DNA from: Methylotenera sp.
GTDB taxonomy: Bacteria > Pseudomonadota > Gammaproteobacteria > Burkholderiales > Methylophilaceae
Direction of reading: 5' to 3'
DNA length: 42,865 nt
NCBI GenBank assembly: GCA_017880905.1
Contig: JADGRO010000050.1
Span: 1 to 42,865, forward strand
Each line of letters opens with the position of its first letter. Positions within the stretch are counted from its first letter, which is position 1. The notes beneath the pieces are model-generated. The model was not told where the DNA came from, ran no database searches, and saw nothing but the letters and a program-made list of their open reading frames with translations. Made by a program: the position numbers and the translations under genes. Shown here piece after piece: positions 1 through 6,561 of the stretch.

Positions 1-2
1 AT

Positions 3-425
3 GGTCTGGAACAGGCAAAGCGGCATGGCTGGAATTTAGCGGTAATGTTTTTAGATTTGGATAAATTCAAACAAATTAATGATGAATATGGGCATGATAT
101 TGGTGATAAAGTTTTATTAACAGTAGCCAAAAAACTTAAAGGACACACACGTAGCGACGACTCGATTTGCCGACTGGGCGGAGATGAATTTTTATATTTG
201 TTGATGGAAGTAAAAAATGAGCGTGAAGTTACTAAAATCATTAAAAAATTAATTAAAGCAATTGAGTTGCCATGCGATGATATTGATCAAAATTTAGTTG
301 TAAAATTAAGTATCGGTGTCTCATTATTTCCTAAAAATGCAGATAATTCAGAGGATTTAATCAAAAGTGCTGATGTAGCAATGTATGCAGCTAAACAAGG
401 TAAGTTAGGATACGCATTCGCCTAG
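3..425 (+). CDS. Diguanylate cyclase, C-terminal GGDEF domain (5' end outside window)
   Basis: C-terminal part of a GGDEF domain protein that would make cyclic di-GMP from two GTP. The reading frame is open from codon 3-5 at the window edge and reads GLEQAKRHGWNLAVMFLDLD, so the ATG at 45 is internal and not the start. Visible motifs are the metal-binding FLDLDKFKQIND segment, the intact catalytic GGDEF loop and a C-terminal SADVAMYAAK helix. An RxxD product-inhibition site (RSDD) lies five residues before GGDEF, so the enzyme is probably active and feedback-inhibited. The N-terminal sensory part is missing, so its signal and cell location are unknown. The stop TAG is at 423-425. It lies about 2.6 kb from the end of the c-di-GMP-responsive pga operon; a functional link is inference only. 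Confidence 0.93.
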   Translation, partial: GLEQAKRHGWNLAVMFLDLDKFKQINDEYGHDIGDKVLLTVAKKLKGHTRSDDSICRLGGDEFLYLLMEVKNEREVTKIIKKLIKAIELPCDDIDQNLVVKLSIGVSLFPKNADNSEDLIKSADVAMYAAKQGKLGYAFA

Positions 426-475
426 TTACAATAATATGGTTAAGATTAATTTCACTAACTTAAGTCTAACCTGAT

Positions 476-513
476 AATCCAGTTTATATTTTTGTCTGAA
501 TTGGTGAGCCATT
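476..513 (+). repeat. Direct repeat, left copy (partner at 9583-9620)
   Basis: Hand alignment gives 31 of 38 identical positions to 9583-9620. It begins AATCCAGT, has a poorly conserved 10-base middle, then GTCTGAATTG and a (G/A)TGAGCCA end. Both copies sit in non-coding spacers and enclose the cfa/hydroxylase pair and the pga operon. It could be a relic att-type boundary or a dispersed non-coding repeat; no integrase is nearby. Confidence 0.6.
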
Positions 514-536
514 CAAAGGCCAAATGATGACTACTA

Positions 537-557
537 TCGGCCAAAAGCGGTCACTCA
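537..557 (+). repeat. TCGGCCA-type short repeat, copy 1
   Basis: Twenty-one bases reading TCGGCCAAAAGCGGTCACTC plus A. They match 2881-2901 at 18 of 21 positions, and a more degenerate third copy lies at 9552-9572 (14 of 21). All three are in gene-free spacers around the accessory genes. Function unknown; possibly a remnant of a decayed mobile or intergenic repeat. Confidence 0.5.
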
Positions 558-712
558 ACTCTGTGCATTATTTCCAATATCAAATTACTTCGTTAACAAT
601 CAATTGAATCATTATGCGTCTCTATTTTAATATTTCAATATTGAGAGCGAGGAACAATAAAACCAAGAAATACAAAGAATTCCAGCCATGCAACACAATT
701 ACATTATATTTA

Positions 713-2008
713 TTAAATGTATAAATCTTGCCTTGTTAGAGGAATCTTGGGGAGGCTAGGTTCTTTTCGTACCGCTAGTATTTGGTATATACCAGTGCTG
801 CCTAACTCAAACTGAATCGCACAACCAGTCATATAAAGTCTCCAAATACGGTAAGTCCGCTCCCCTACAACACTGATAACTTCCTGACTTCTGGATTCAA
901 GCCGACTAACCCAATGACGAAGCGTCAATGCATAATGCGGCCTCATTCCCTCCACATCAAATATTTCAAATTTCGCATCTTCCATTAAACCTTGCACATT
1001 GCTTACCGTATCCAGTTCTCCATCTGGGAAGATATGGCGATTAATGAATCGAGTTGCCACACTGTGATCCCAACCTGGTTCATCAGAGGTGATGCCGTGA
1101 TTAAGAAATAGGCCACCAGGTTTGAGCAACTCATGGATAATGGAGAAATATTCAGGTAGTTTTTTTAAACCTACATGCTCGAACATGCCGATGCTGGAGA
1201 TTTTGTCATATTTTTTTGAGTTGGAAAGATTCCGATAGTCTAACAATTCGATTACAACCTGACCTTCCAGTCCCTGTCTTCTAATTTCCTCATTGGCATA
1301 CTCATATTGATTCTGACTCAATGTTATACCGTGAACTGTTACCCCAAAATGTTTGGCAGCCCAGCATGCAAGTGCCCCCCAGCCACAACCAACATCCAGT
1401 AACGACTCGCCTGGTCTCAGTCGTAACTTACGGCAGATATGATTAAGCTTATTAATCTGCGCCTGATCTAGACTCTGATCTGGAGTTTCAAAATACGCAC
1501 AGGAATATAGCATTTTTTGATCTAGCCATATTTGGTAAAACTCATTGGATACATCGTAATGAAATGCGATTGATTCTTTACCATTCTGAAGTTGAGAGTT
1601 AATTGACTTATTAATTATGCTTGAACGAAATAATTTAAATTTTGTAATAGTTAATGCTCGAAGTGCTAAGCCTAACTTCACTTTCAATGGAAGTTGTAAT
1701 CTCTCAAAGTAATAGCGCAGCCCCATAGCAGCATTAAAATCACCCTCCACCTCAATTTCGCCATCAAAATAAGCTTCTGCCAGACGAACTGGATCATGGA
1801 TGAGGATTAAATCATATAGTAAGCCGGGATTAAGTATGCTGAGCTTAAATGCGGGAACCCCAAGACCTATTTCTATCAAGCTGTTATCCCAAAGTTTGAT
1901 AGTGAATGCGTTTTTATATTGCTTGAATAATTGTTGCAAAATACTATGGGTCAAATTTGTTTCTGTGGAATGTAGAAGCTGCCAATTTTGATTCGTTTTC
2001 GTTGTCAT
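713..2008 (-). CDS. cfa: Cyclopropane-fatty-acyl-phospholipid synthase family methyltransferase
   Basis: A 431-residue member of the CFA synthase family, which transfers a methylene group from S-adenosylmethionine to the double bond of an unsaturated acyl chain in membrane phospholipid. The N-terminal substrate-binding part contains AYFDGEIEVEGD. The SAM-binding motif LLDVGCGWGALACWAAKHFG is near residue 205. Family active-site residues appear intact: Cys in YSCAYF, Glu in GMFEHVG, His in NHGIT and Tyr in HYALTLRHW. Length is normal for the family. It lies 89 bases downstream of the fatty-acid-hydroxylase-like gene on the same strand, suggesting joint expression and a shared role in modifying membrane lipids. 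Base composition is low GC (18 G+C in 1561-1620), unlike the adjacent pga genes. Confidence 0.92.
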   Translation of the reverse strand: MTTKTNQNWQLLHSTETNLTHSILQQLFKQYKNAFTIKLWDNSLIEIGLGVPAFKLSILNPGLLYDLILIHDPVRLAEAYFDGEIEVEGDFNAAMGLRYYFERLQLPLKVKLGLALRALTITKFKLFRSSIINKSINSQLQNGKESIAFHYDVSNEFYQIWLDQKMLYSCAYFETPDQSLDQAQINKLNHICRKLRLRPGESLLDVGCGWGALACWAAKHFGVTVHGITLSQNQYEYANEEIRRQGLEGQVVIELLDYRNLSNSKKYDKISSIGMFEHVGLKKLPEYFSIIHELLKPGGLFLNHGITSDEPGWDHSVATRFINRHIFPDGELDTVSNVQGLMEDAKFEIFDVEGMRPHYALTLRHWVSRLESRSQEVISVVGERTYRIWRLYMTGCAIQFELGSTGIYQILAVRKEPSLPKIPLTRQDLYI

Positions 2009-2097
2009 GGTCGTTATTTTTCCAATCCATTAAGTTGCGCTATGAGGTTATTAATTGGCAAATGCACTTTCTTGATCTTAGGGTCACTTAACAAAAA

Positions 2098-2640
2098 TTA
2101 GTGGTTGCTGTTAAATACAATATCCCAAAATGAACTGGTGACTCCATAGTAACCATTCTGTTCAACATGATGGTGCATTGCATGCCAGCGCTTACGCTTT
2201 TTTAACCATAAGTTGTTTGTGTGCCAGTGGTGAGTAGCGTGATGTATGATTGTGTAGGTTAAGTAGCCTGCTAGTACACCCAAGGTCAAAGCGCAAGCGC
2301 GCGACACATCCCATAACATAAGGGCAGGAAGAAAGACCAAAGTTACAATGAGCGTTGCACTTAGCGCCGTTGGCAGGCAAATAAGTGCACTCGGTCTTTT
2401 GTGATGCTCGGTATGCCAATTTTGAAATGGTTGTAAACCATGGAGTATGAAGCGATGAAAAAGGTATTCAATAGCAGTCCAACCAATTAGCCCAACTAAT
2501 ATGTAAGTTGTAATTTGTAGCGACTGGCTGTGCAGATCTTTAGCAAGCAGATATATCGCTAAAATTAAAACAGATGTAGTATAAAATGCAAAATCGGCGA
2601 GGTAAGTTGCTTTGCTATGCTCTAAAGTAAACAGGCCCAT
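2098..2640 (-). CDS. Fatty acid hydroxylase / sterol desaturase superfamily membrane protein
   Basis: A 180-residue integral membrane protein of the di-iron fatty acid hydroxylase superfamily. Family members hydroxylate or desaturate lipid substrates using O2. The histidine clusters that bind the two irons are clear: HRFILHG (about residue 62), HTEHHKRP (about 76), HHATHHWH (about 133) and HAMHHHVEQNGYYG (about 154). Four hydrophobic segments (roughly residues 13-32, 38-60, 90-110, 115-130) surround them. The start ATG has a good ribosome-binding site (ATAGGA about six bases upstream). The next gene in the same direction is cfa, so the substrate may be an acyl chain or phospholipid. The exact substrate cannot be read from sequence; carotenoid hydroxylases share this fold. 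Confidence 0.85.
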   Translation of the reverse strand: MGLFTLEHSKATYLADFAFYTTSVLILAIYLLAKDLHSQSLQITTYILVGLIGWTAIEYLFHRFILHGLQPFQNWHTEHHKRPSALICLPTALSATLIVTLVFLPALMLWDVSRACALTLGVLAGYLTYTIIHHATHHWHTNNLWLKKRKRWHAMHHHVEQNGYYGVTSSFWDIVFNSNH

Positions 2641-3053
2641 TTATTTCCTATAATATGAATTTACGAATAGCTCTAGTAGCAAATAAACCCATCTGGTTAA
2701 TCGTATGAAGCACCTCGTGAAAATTTTTAATGGCTGACTAGAACTTCAATTGCGACAATCAACCTTTATCTGAAGATGTTCTGTGCGGCAACGTACATTG
2801 AGTTGAAAAATCCTCGCATTTAGTTAGATTGCTAGGGACAGCTTTGGGTCGCTTAGTGCCCGTTGACGAATGGTCAAAGTTCGGCCATTAGCGGACACTC
2901 AGTTTTTATAAGTTCGAGCCTTAACCAGTGAATCAGTTCGGTACCTGTATCCAATATGCGCATGATGTTTTAGACGGAAGGTGTTTTTTTCTTAAAACTT
3001 CTCAAATAATCGAAAAGAAATTGCAGGGATTATTTTTGTGTGGTGTTATTCTG
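2641..3053. other. Gene-free spacer between pgaD and the hydroxylase gene
   Basis: 413 bases with no believable gene. It holds the second TCGGCCA-type repeat at 2881-2901. The composition switches here from AT-rich on the left to clearly GC-rich once pgaD begins at 3054. No clear terminator was found for the pga operon. A plus-strand frame running on from 2928 is only the antisense of pgaD. Confidence 0.6.
2881..2901 (+). repeat. TCGGCCA-type short repeat, copy 2
   Basis: Reads TCGGCCATTAGCGGACACTC plus A and matches 537-557 at 18 of 21 positions in direct orientation. It lies in the spacer downstream of the pga operon, close to the composition change. A third degenerate copy at 9552-9572 lies upstream of the operon, so copies 2 and 3 bracket pgaABCD. 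Confidence 0.5.
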
Positions 3054-3518
3054 CTACCGTGGCACCGGTGTGCCAACAGTGAGAATTTCGACGTGCGCGA
3101 CACTACCTTTTTCGTCATGCGTCACATAGAGGCGCTGTGCTTTCTGCCAGCTCCTCACTGCCAGCGGACCTTGGCGGGAATATCGTGCGATTTCTTCAAC
3201 TGTCGGTGCCGGTTTTCCAGAACGCCTCTCAAGGTCACCGTAACGCAAAATGTTGTAGGTGGCCCACACAGCCAGGCCACCACCCATCAGCAGGATGACC
3301 AGGGTGTAGATACCCAGCAGACGGAGAACCTCCTGATAACCGTTCAGTACGATCATGTACTTGTAGGCTTGTTGTATGCCGAGCATCCAGGCGAGCAACG
3401 CGAGCAGGGGTAACCACAGGTAGATCCAGATCGCCCAGAAAACCAGCGTCAATACGCCGGAAACTGTTCGATGCTGCAAGGTCTGCAGATCGGCGCGATT
3501 GATGATTGGAGGTTTCAT
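3054..3518 (-). CDS. pgaD: Poly-beta-1,6-N-acetylglucosamine biosynthesis protein PgaD
   Basis: A 154-residue inner-membrane protein, last gene of the pga operon. PgaD partners the PgaC glycosyltransferase; in E. coli the pair together forms the c-di-GMP-responsive PNAG synthase. Two transmembrane segments are visible (about residues 20-46 and 66-90), followed by a short basic cytoplasmic tail. Sequence conservation in this family is low, so the call rests on size, topology and position. Its start overlaps the pgaC stop by four bases (ATGA), typical of translational coupling. E. coli PgaD is similar in size (137 residues). Confidence 0.87.
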   Translation of the reverse strand: MKPPIINRADLQTLQHRTVSGVLTLVFWAIWIYLWLPLLALLAWMLGIQQAYKYMIVLNGYQEVLRLLGIYTLVILLMGGGLAVWATYNILRYGDLERRSGKPAPTVEEIARYSRQGPLAVRSWQKAQRLYVTHDEKGSVAHVEILTVGTPVPR

Positions 3519-4786
3519 GGACGTATGCCGCGGTCTGGGCTGGTCCAGCGCGCCCTCTTATTGAGTCGTCGCGAAATTGCACACGGTGCCGCAGTGACCG
3601 TTGCCGCCATATTCAGCATCCAGTACGCCAATGGATACCAGATCATCCAAAAGAAATGACGGAATGGCCCATTGTCATAGCGGGAATCCAGTGCAAGACT
3701 GACAGCGATCTGCAACAGGCAAGTAGTTCCCAGCATGATGCCGGACCAACCGGATAACAAGGACGGCACGCGATAGGCCTGCGGCAATTCGATAAATAGT
3801 CCAACTAGCCAAAATAGTGCTACCGCAAGCATGGCATAAGCCCAGGTTACGCTGATCAAATACTCAATCAGCACTGGCCACATGCGCCGAGACTTCCAGC
3901 GAAAGATATGCTCTATACGAAAATGCTTCATCAAGACTTGAACTCCTCCCATAGCCCAGCGCAGTCTTTGCTTCCATAACCCCCCCATAGTTTCGGGCGT
4001 GAGAATCCAGCACAGTGCGTTCGGCTCGAACCTTATGTCCCAATGCTGCAGTTGAAGCTTCCAGCTCACATCGATATCTTCAGTTAGCATGTCAGGACTC
4101 CAGTAACCGACATCGTGAAGTGCCGCCTTGCGGAAGCACGCCACGACCCCGGATACCGTGAAAATGCGGCCGTAGGTCCGCTGTGCGCGTTTAATAAGGC
4201 CGACAATCGAGGAATATTCACCGAGCTGCACTCGTCCCAGAAGGCTTGAACGGTTGCGCACGCGTGGATTACCGGTGACGGCTGCCACGCGTGGGCTGAT
4301 AAGCATCTGGCCCATCATCCAGTTGACTGCATAGGGATCGAGTAAAGCGTCGGCATCAATGCACGCCAGATACTCGGCTGAAGTCATCAGGGCTGCCGTA
4401 GTCAGGGCTACGGCCTTACCCTGATTATGTGCAAAATGAATTACGCGCACCTTGGCATCGCGAGAGGCGAGAGTTTCCAGCACCTGACGTGTTTTGTCTG
4501 CGCTACCGTCGTTGACCAGCAGTATTTCGAAATTCGGATACTCGCATGTAAGCAGGCACTCTACTGTCTCACTGACCTGCGGTCCTTCGTCATGGCAAGG
4601 AACGATAATGCACACCAGGGGATACTCAGTAAGCGGCGGCGGCCCTATTTTCTGGCCTTTCTTGAGTCGTTCGAAGCGCCAGTAGTAGAACGTTGCCCCC
4701 ACCATCCACAGATAGGCCATGAACAGGGGGTAGTAATACGAGAAACCTGTCAGATAGTCGAGTATGGAAATATTGTTAGCAGGCAT
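3515..4786 (-). CDS. pgaC: Poly-beta-1,6-N-acetylglucosamine synthase (GT2 glycosyltransferase)
   Basis: A 423-residue family 2 glycosyltransferase of the inner membrane that polymerises UDP-N-acetylglucosamine into beta-1,6-linked polymer and pushes it to the periplasm. A transmembrane helix lies at about residues 14-36. The GT2 signature follows: IIVPCHDEG near 58, LVNDGSADKTRQVLE near 90, the UDP/metal-binding DADAL near 145, the catalytic-base motif TEDID near 235, and QRLRWAMGG (QxxRW) near 273. Two or more C-terminal membrane helices follow. It starts six bases after pgaB and overlaps pgaD by four bases. The gene is GC-rich (37 G+C in 3541-3600). Confidence 0.96.
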   Translation of the reverse strand: MPANNISILDYLTGFSYYYPLFMAYLWMVGATFYYWRFERLKKGQKIGPPPLTEYPLVCIIVPCHDEGPQVSETVECLLTCEYPNFEILLVNDGSADKTRQVLETLASRDAKVRVIHFAHNQGKAVALTTAALMTSAEYLACIDADALLDPYAVNWMMGQMLISPRVAAVTGNPRVRNRSSLLGRVQLGEYSSIVGLIKRAQRTYGRIFTVSGVVACFRKAALHDVGYWSPDMLTEDIDVSWKLQLQHWDIRFEPNALCWILTPETMGGLWKQRLRWAMGGVQVLMKHFRIEHIFRWKSRRMWPVLIEYLISVTWAYAMLAVALFWLVGLFIELPQAYRVPSLLSGWSGIMLGTTCLLQIAVSLALDSRYDNGPFRHFFWMIWYPLAYWMLNMAATVTAAPCAISRRLNKRARWTSPDRGIRP

Positions 4787-4792
4787 CTGATT

Positions 4793-6559
4793 TTACCGGG
4801 GATAAATACGCAGTGACATGGCAGGGGCTACCTGTGCCAGCGGCGGGTTATTGTGTAGAAAATCGTCGTAGATGTAACCGAAATTGATCAAGCCGTCGAG
4901 TTGCAAGGTTCGCATCTGCCATGCAATTCGCTCGTCAGAAGTTAGCTCAGGACGAATACCATGGTTTAGCATGAACACTGTTTTGTGCCGAATGTCCGCA
5001 TCACCGGGTTTACGCCCAACATCTGCTATCAGCGAGCTAAACCAGGCCTCGGGGTACGTGGCATTTTTGACAGGAGATGTTGCCACCAGTGCCACGTAGT
5101 CGTAGTTGGCAATGTATGCTGAAAATCTCTGCGCATCCTGTGTTGAGACCACCGTACTGGACGCCGTAACCAGGGATGGATCAATAGTCATGGTACCCAC
5201 TGTCTTCAAAGGCTCGCGGAACGCGCGTACACGCATCCCGAGCTGGCGTGTGAATTCCAGTGTGCTGACATCCTCAACTTTGCCGGACTGCAATTTGTCA
5301 TCGAATACCAGGCCACTGAAACTGGCGTGGCGTGCGAGATCTTCATAGACTTCGGCGATACTGTTTTGCGATAAGTGGAAACCGGTGACCGGCATCACTG
5401 CGAATACGTTTACATCAGCTCGCGAGATGAGTTGCCACGCGGCGCGGTCAAATAAATTGGCACGCAGCGGCAGGTGGCGATTGGGGAAATAGGCGGCGTC
5501 GGCGATGCCGTCACCATCGGTGTCGGCTGTTGCCTGCAGAAAGACATGCGACGGCTTGAGTGCCTTGATACGGTCCAGCAGTGCCGATAAATTGCGTTCC
5601 TGCTGTGCCGGGTCTGGGCTGTAAACCTCATCGAGATTGACTTGCACTACCCGTATGGGTTCTGGATGGAGCGGCCCACGCATTTCGTAGAAAAAATCGG
5701 TTAATGACGGATTATGTTCGACCAGGGCGCGTCGCAAAGAAGTCAGTGGTACGTCTGGCGTATTGGCACCGTCATCAAGCGTAACACCAATCGTCATCCC
5801 CAACTCGCCGGTTATACGCACCAGTTCGTCGTTGTAACTTCCGTACGGCCACACAATGGCGCGCGGCCGGTGACCGGTCTTGCGTTCGATAATGTTGGTG
5901 CTATGTGCAAGGTCGGCACGCACCCGTGCGCGCCAGTCCGCATCATTTTCGTAGGTGTCAGTTACCGCATCATAAATGCGCGTGGTCGCCGCGGCCTGCA
6001 GGTTCCCTTGCGGGTTGGCCGGCACGCCGCGATGGAGATTGTAGGTATGCGAGGCAATTTCGACCAGCCCCGAGTTCGCCATTTCGCGCAACTGGTTCCA
6101 GGTCGGGAAACTGGCATCAGATACGGTATCCTTTTCGCCATATAGCACAGGCTCGCCGGGTGGATTATCAATCCACTTGCCAACCACGCCCAGCAGCGCA
6201 GAGAAATGGAATTCGCGTAGCAGCGGATAAACGCGCGTATAGAAAGAGAGATAGGCATCGTCGAAAGTTAATAGCACTGCCTTAGCTGGCAGCGGCTTGC
6301 CGCCTTGGCGCGCTGCGATGATTTGATCCAGGTTCACCACCGTATAGCCGTTTCCGCGCAGCCACTCAAACTGACGGACGAGCGCGGCAGAATCGACGGC
6401 GTAGGGATCGGGATAATTGCGCACCTCATCGCGCACCTCATGGTAAGCCAGCACGACAAAGGAGCCAGGCACCGTGTATGGGTTGGGCGTAATCAAATCA
6501 GTTGCCGCCGCTATCATGGAGGAGGCCAGCAAAAGTACCGTCAGTGCGAGTCGACGCAT
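4793..6559 (-). CDS. pgaB: Poly-beta-1,6-N-acetylglucosamine N-deacetylase
   Basis: A 588-residue two-domain envelope enzyme that removes acetyl groups from a fraction of PNAG residues, a step needed for export. The N-terminal carbohydrate-esterase-4 domain shows LLTFDDAYLSFY (about residue 100) with the metal-binding Asp pair, ASHTYNLHRG with the two metal-binding His, and WPYGSYN. The C-terminal glycoside-hydrolase-like domain includes SGLVFDDKLQSG, where E. coli PgaB has its conserved Asp pair. A signal peptide is evident (MRRLALTVLLLASSMIAAA). Unlike E. coli PgaB there is no Cys near the cleavage site, so it may not be a lipoprotein. It is somewhat shorter than E. coli PgaB (672). The gap to pgaA is two bases. 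Confidence 0.95.
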   Translation of the reverse strand: MRRLALTVLLLASSMIAAATDLITPNPYTVPGSFVVLAYHEVRDEVRNYPDPYAVDSAALVRQFEWLRGNGYTVVNLDQIIAARQGGKPLPAKAVLLTFDDAYLSFYTRVYPLLREFHFSALLGVVGKWIDNPPGEPVLYGEKDTVSDASFPTWNQLREMANSGLVEIASHTYNLHRGVPANPQGNLQAAATTRIYDAVTDTYENDADWRARVRADLAHSTNIIERKTGHRPRAIVWPYGSYNDELVRITGELGMTIGVTLDDGANTPDVPLTSLRRALVEHNPSLTDFFYEMRGPLHPEPIRVVQVNLDEVYSPDPAQQERNLSALLDRIKALKPSHVFLQATADTDGDGIADAAYFPNRHLPLRANLFDRAAWQLISRADVNVFAVMPVTGFHLSQNSIAEVYEDLARHASFSGLVFDDKLQSGKVEDVSTLEFTRQLGMRVRAFREPLKTVGTMTIDPSLVTASSTVVSTQDAQRFSAYIANYDYVALVATSPVKNATYPEAWFSSLIADVGRKPGDADIRHKTVFMLNHGIRPELTSDERIAWQMRTLQLDGLINFGYIYDDFLHNNPPLAQVAPAMSLRIYPR

Positions 6560-6561
6560 AT

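Larger units (their letters stand above)
426..712. other. Gene-free spacer with repeat copies
   Basis: This 287-base spacer lies between the diguanylate cyclase and cfa, whose ends converge here. No convincing ORF or terminator was seen. It contains the left copy of a diverged 38-base direct repeat (476-513) and a 21-base motif beginning TCGGCCA (537-557); both recur downstream in the window. Confidence 0.6.

Noticed and set aside
2912-2920. GTTCGAGCC, resembling a tRNA T-loop
   Set aside because: No acceptor stem, anticodon arm or D arm can be folded around it.
2928-3413. 161-codon plus-strand frame
   Set aside because: Mostly antisense to pgaD, whose family, topology and operon overlap are convincing.
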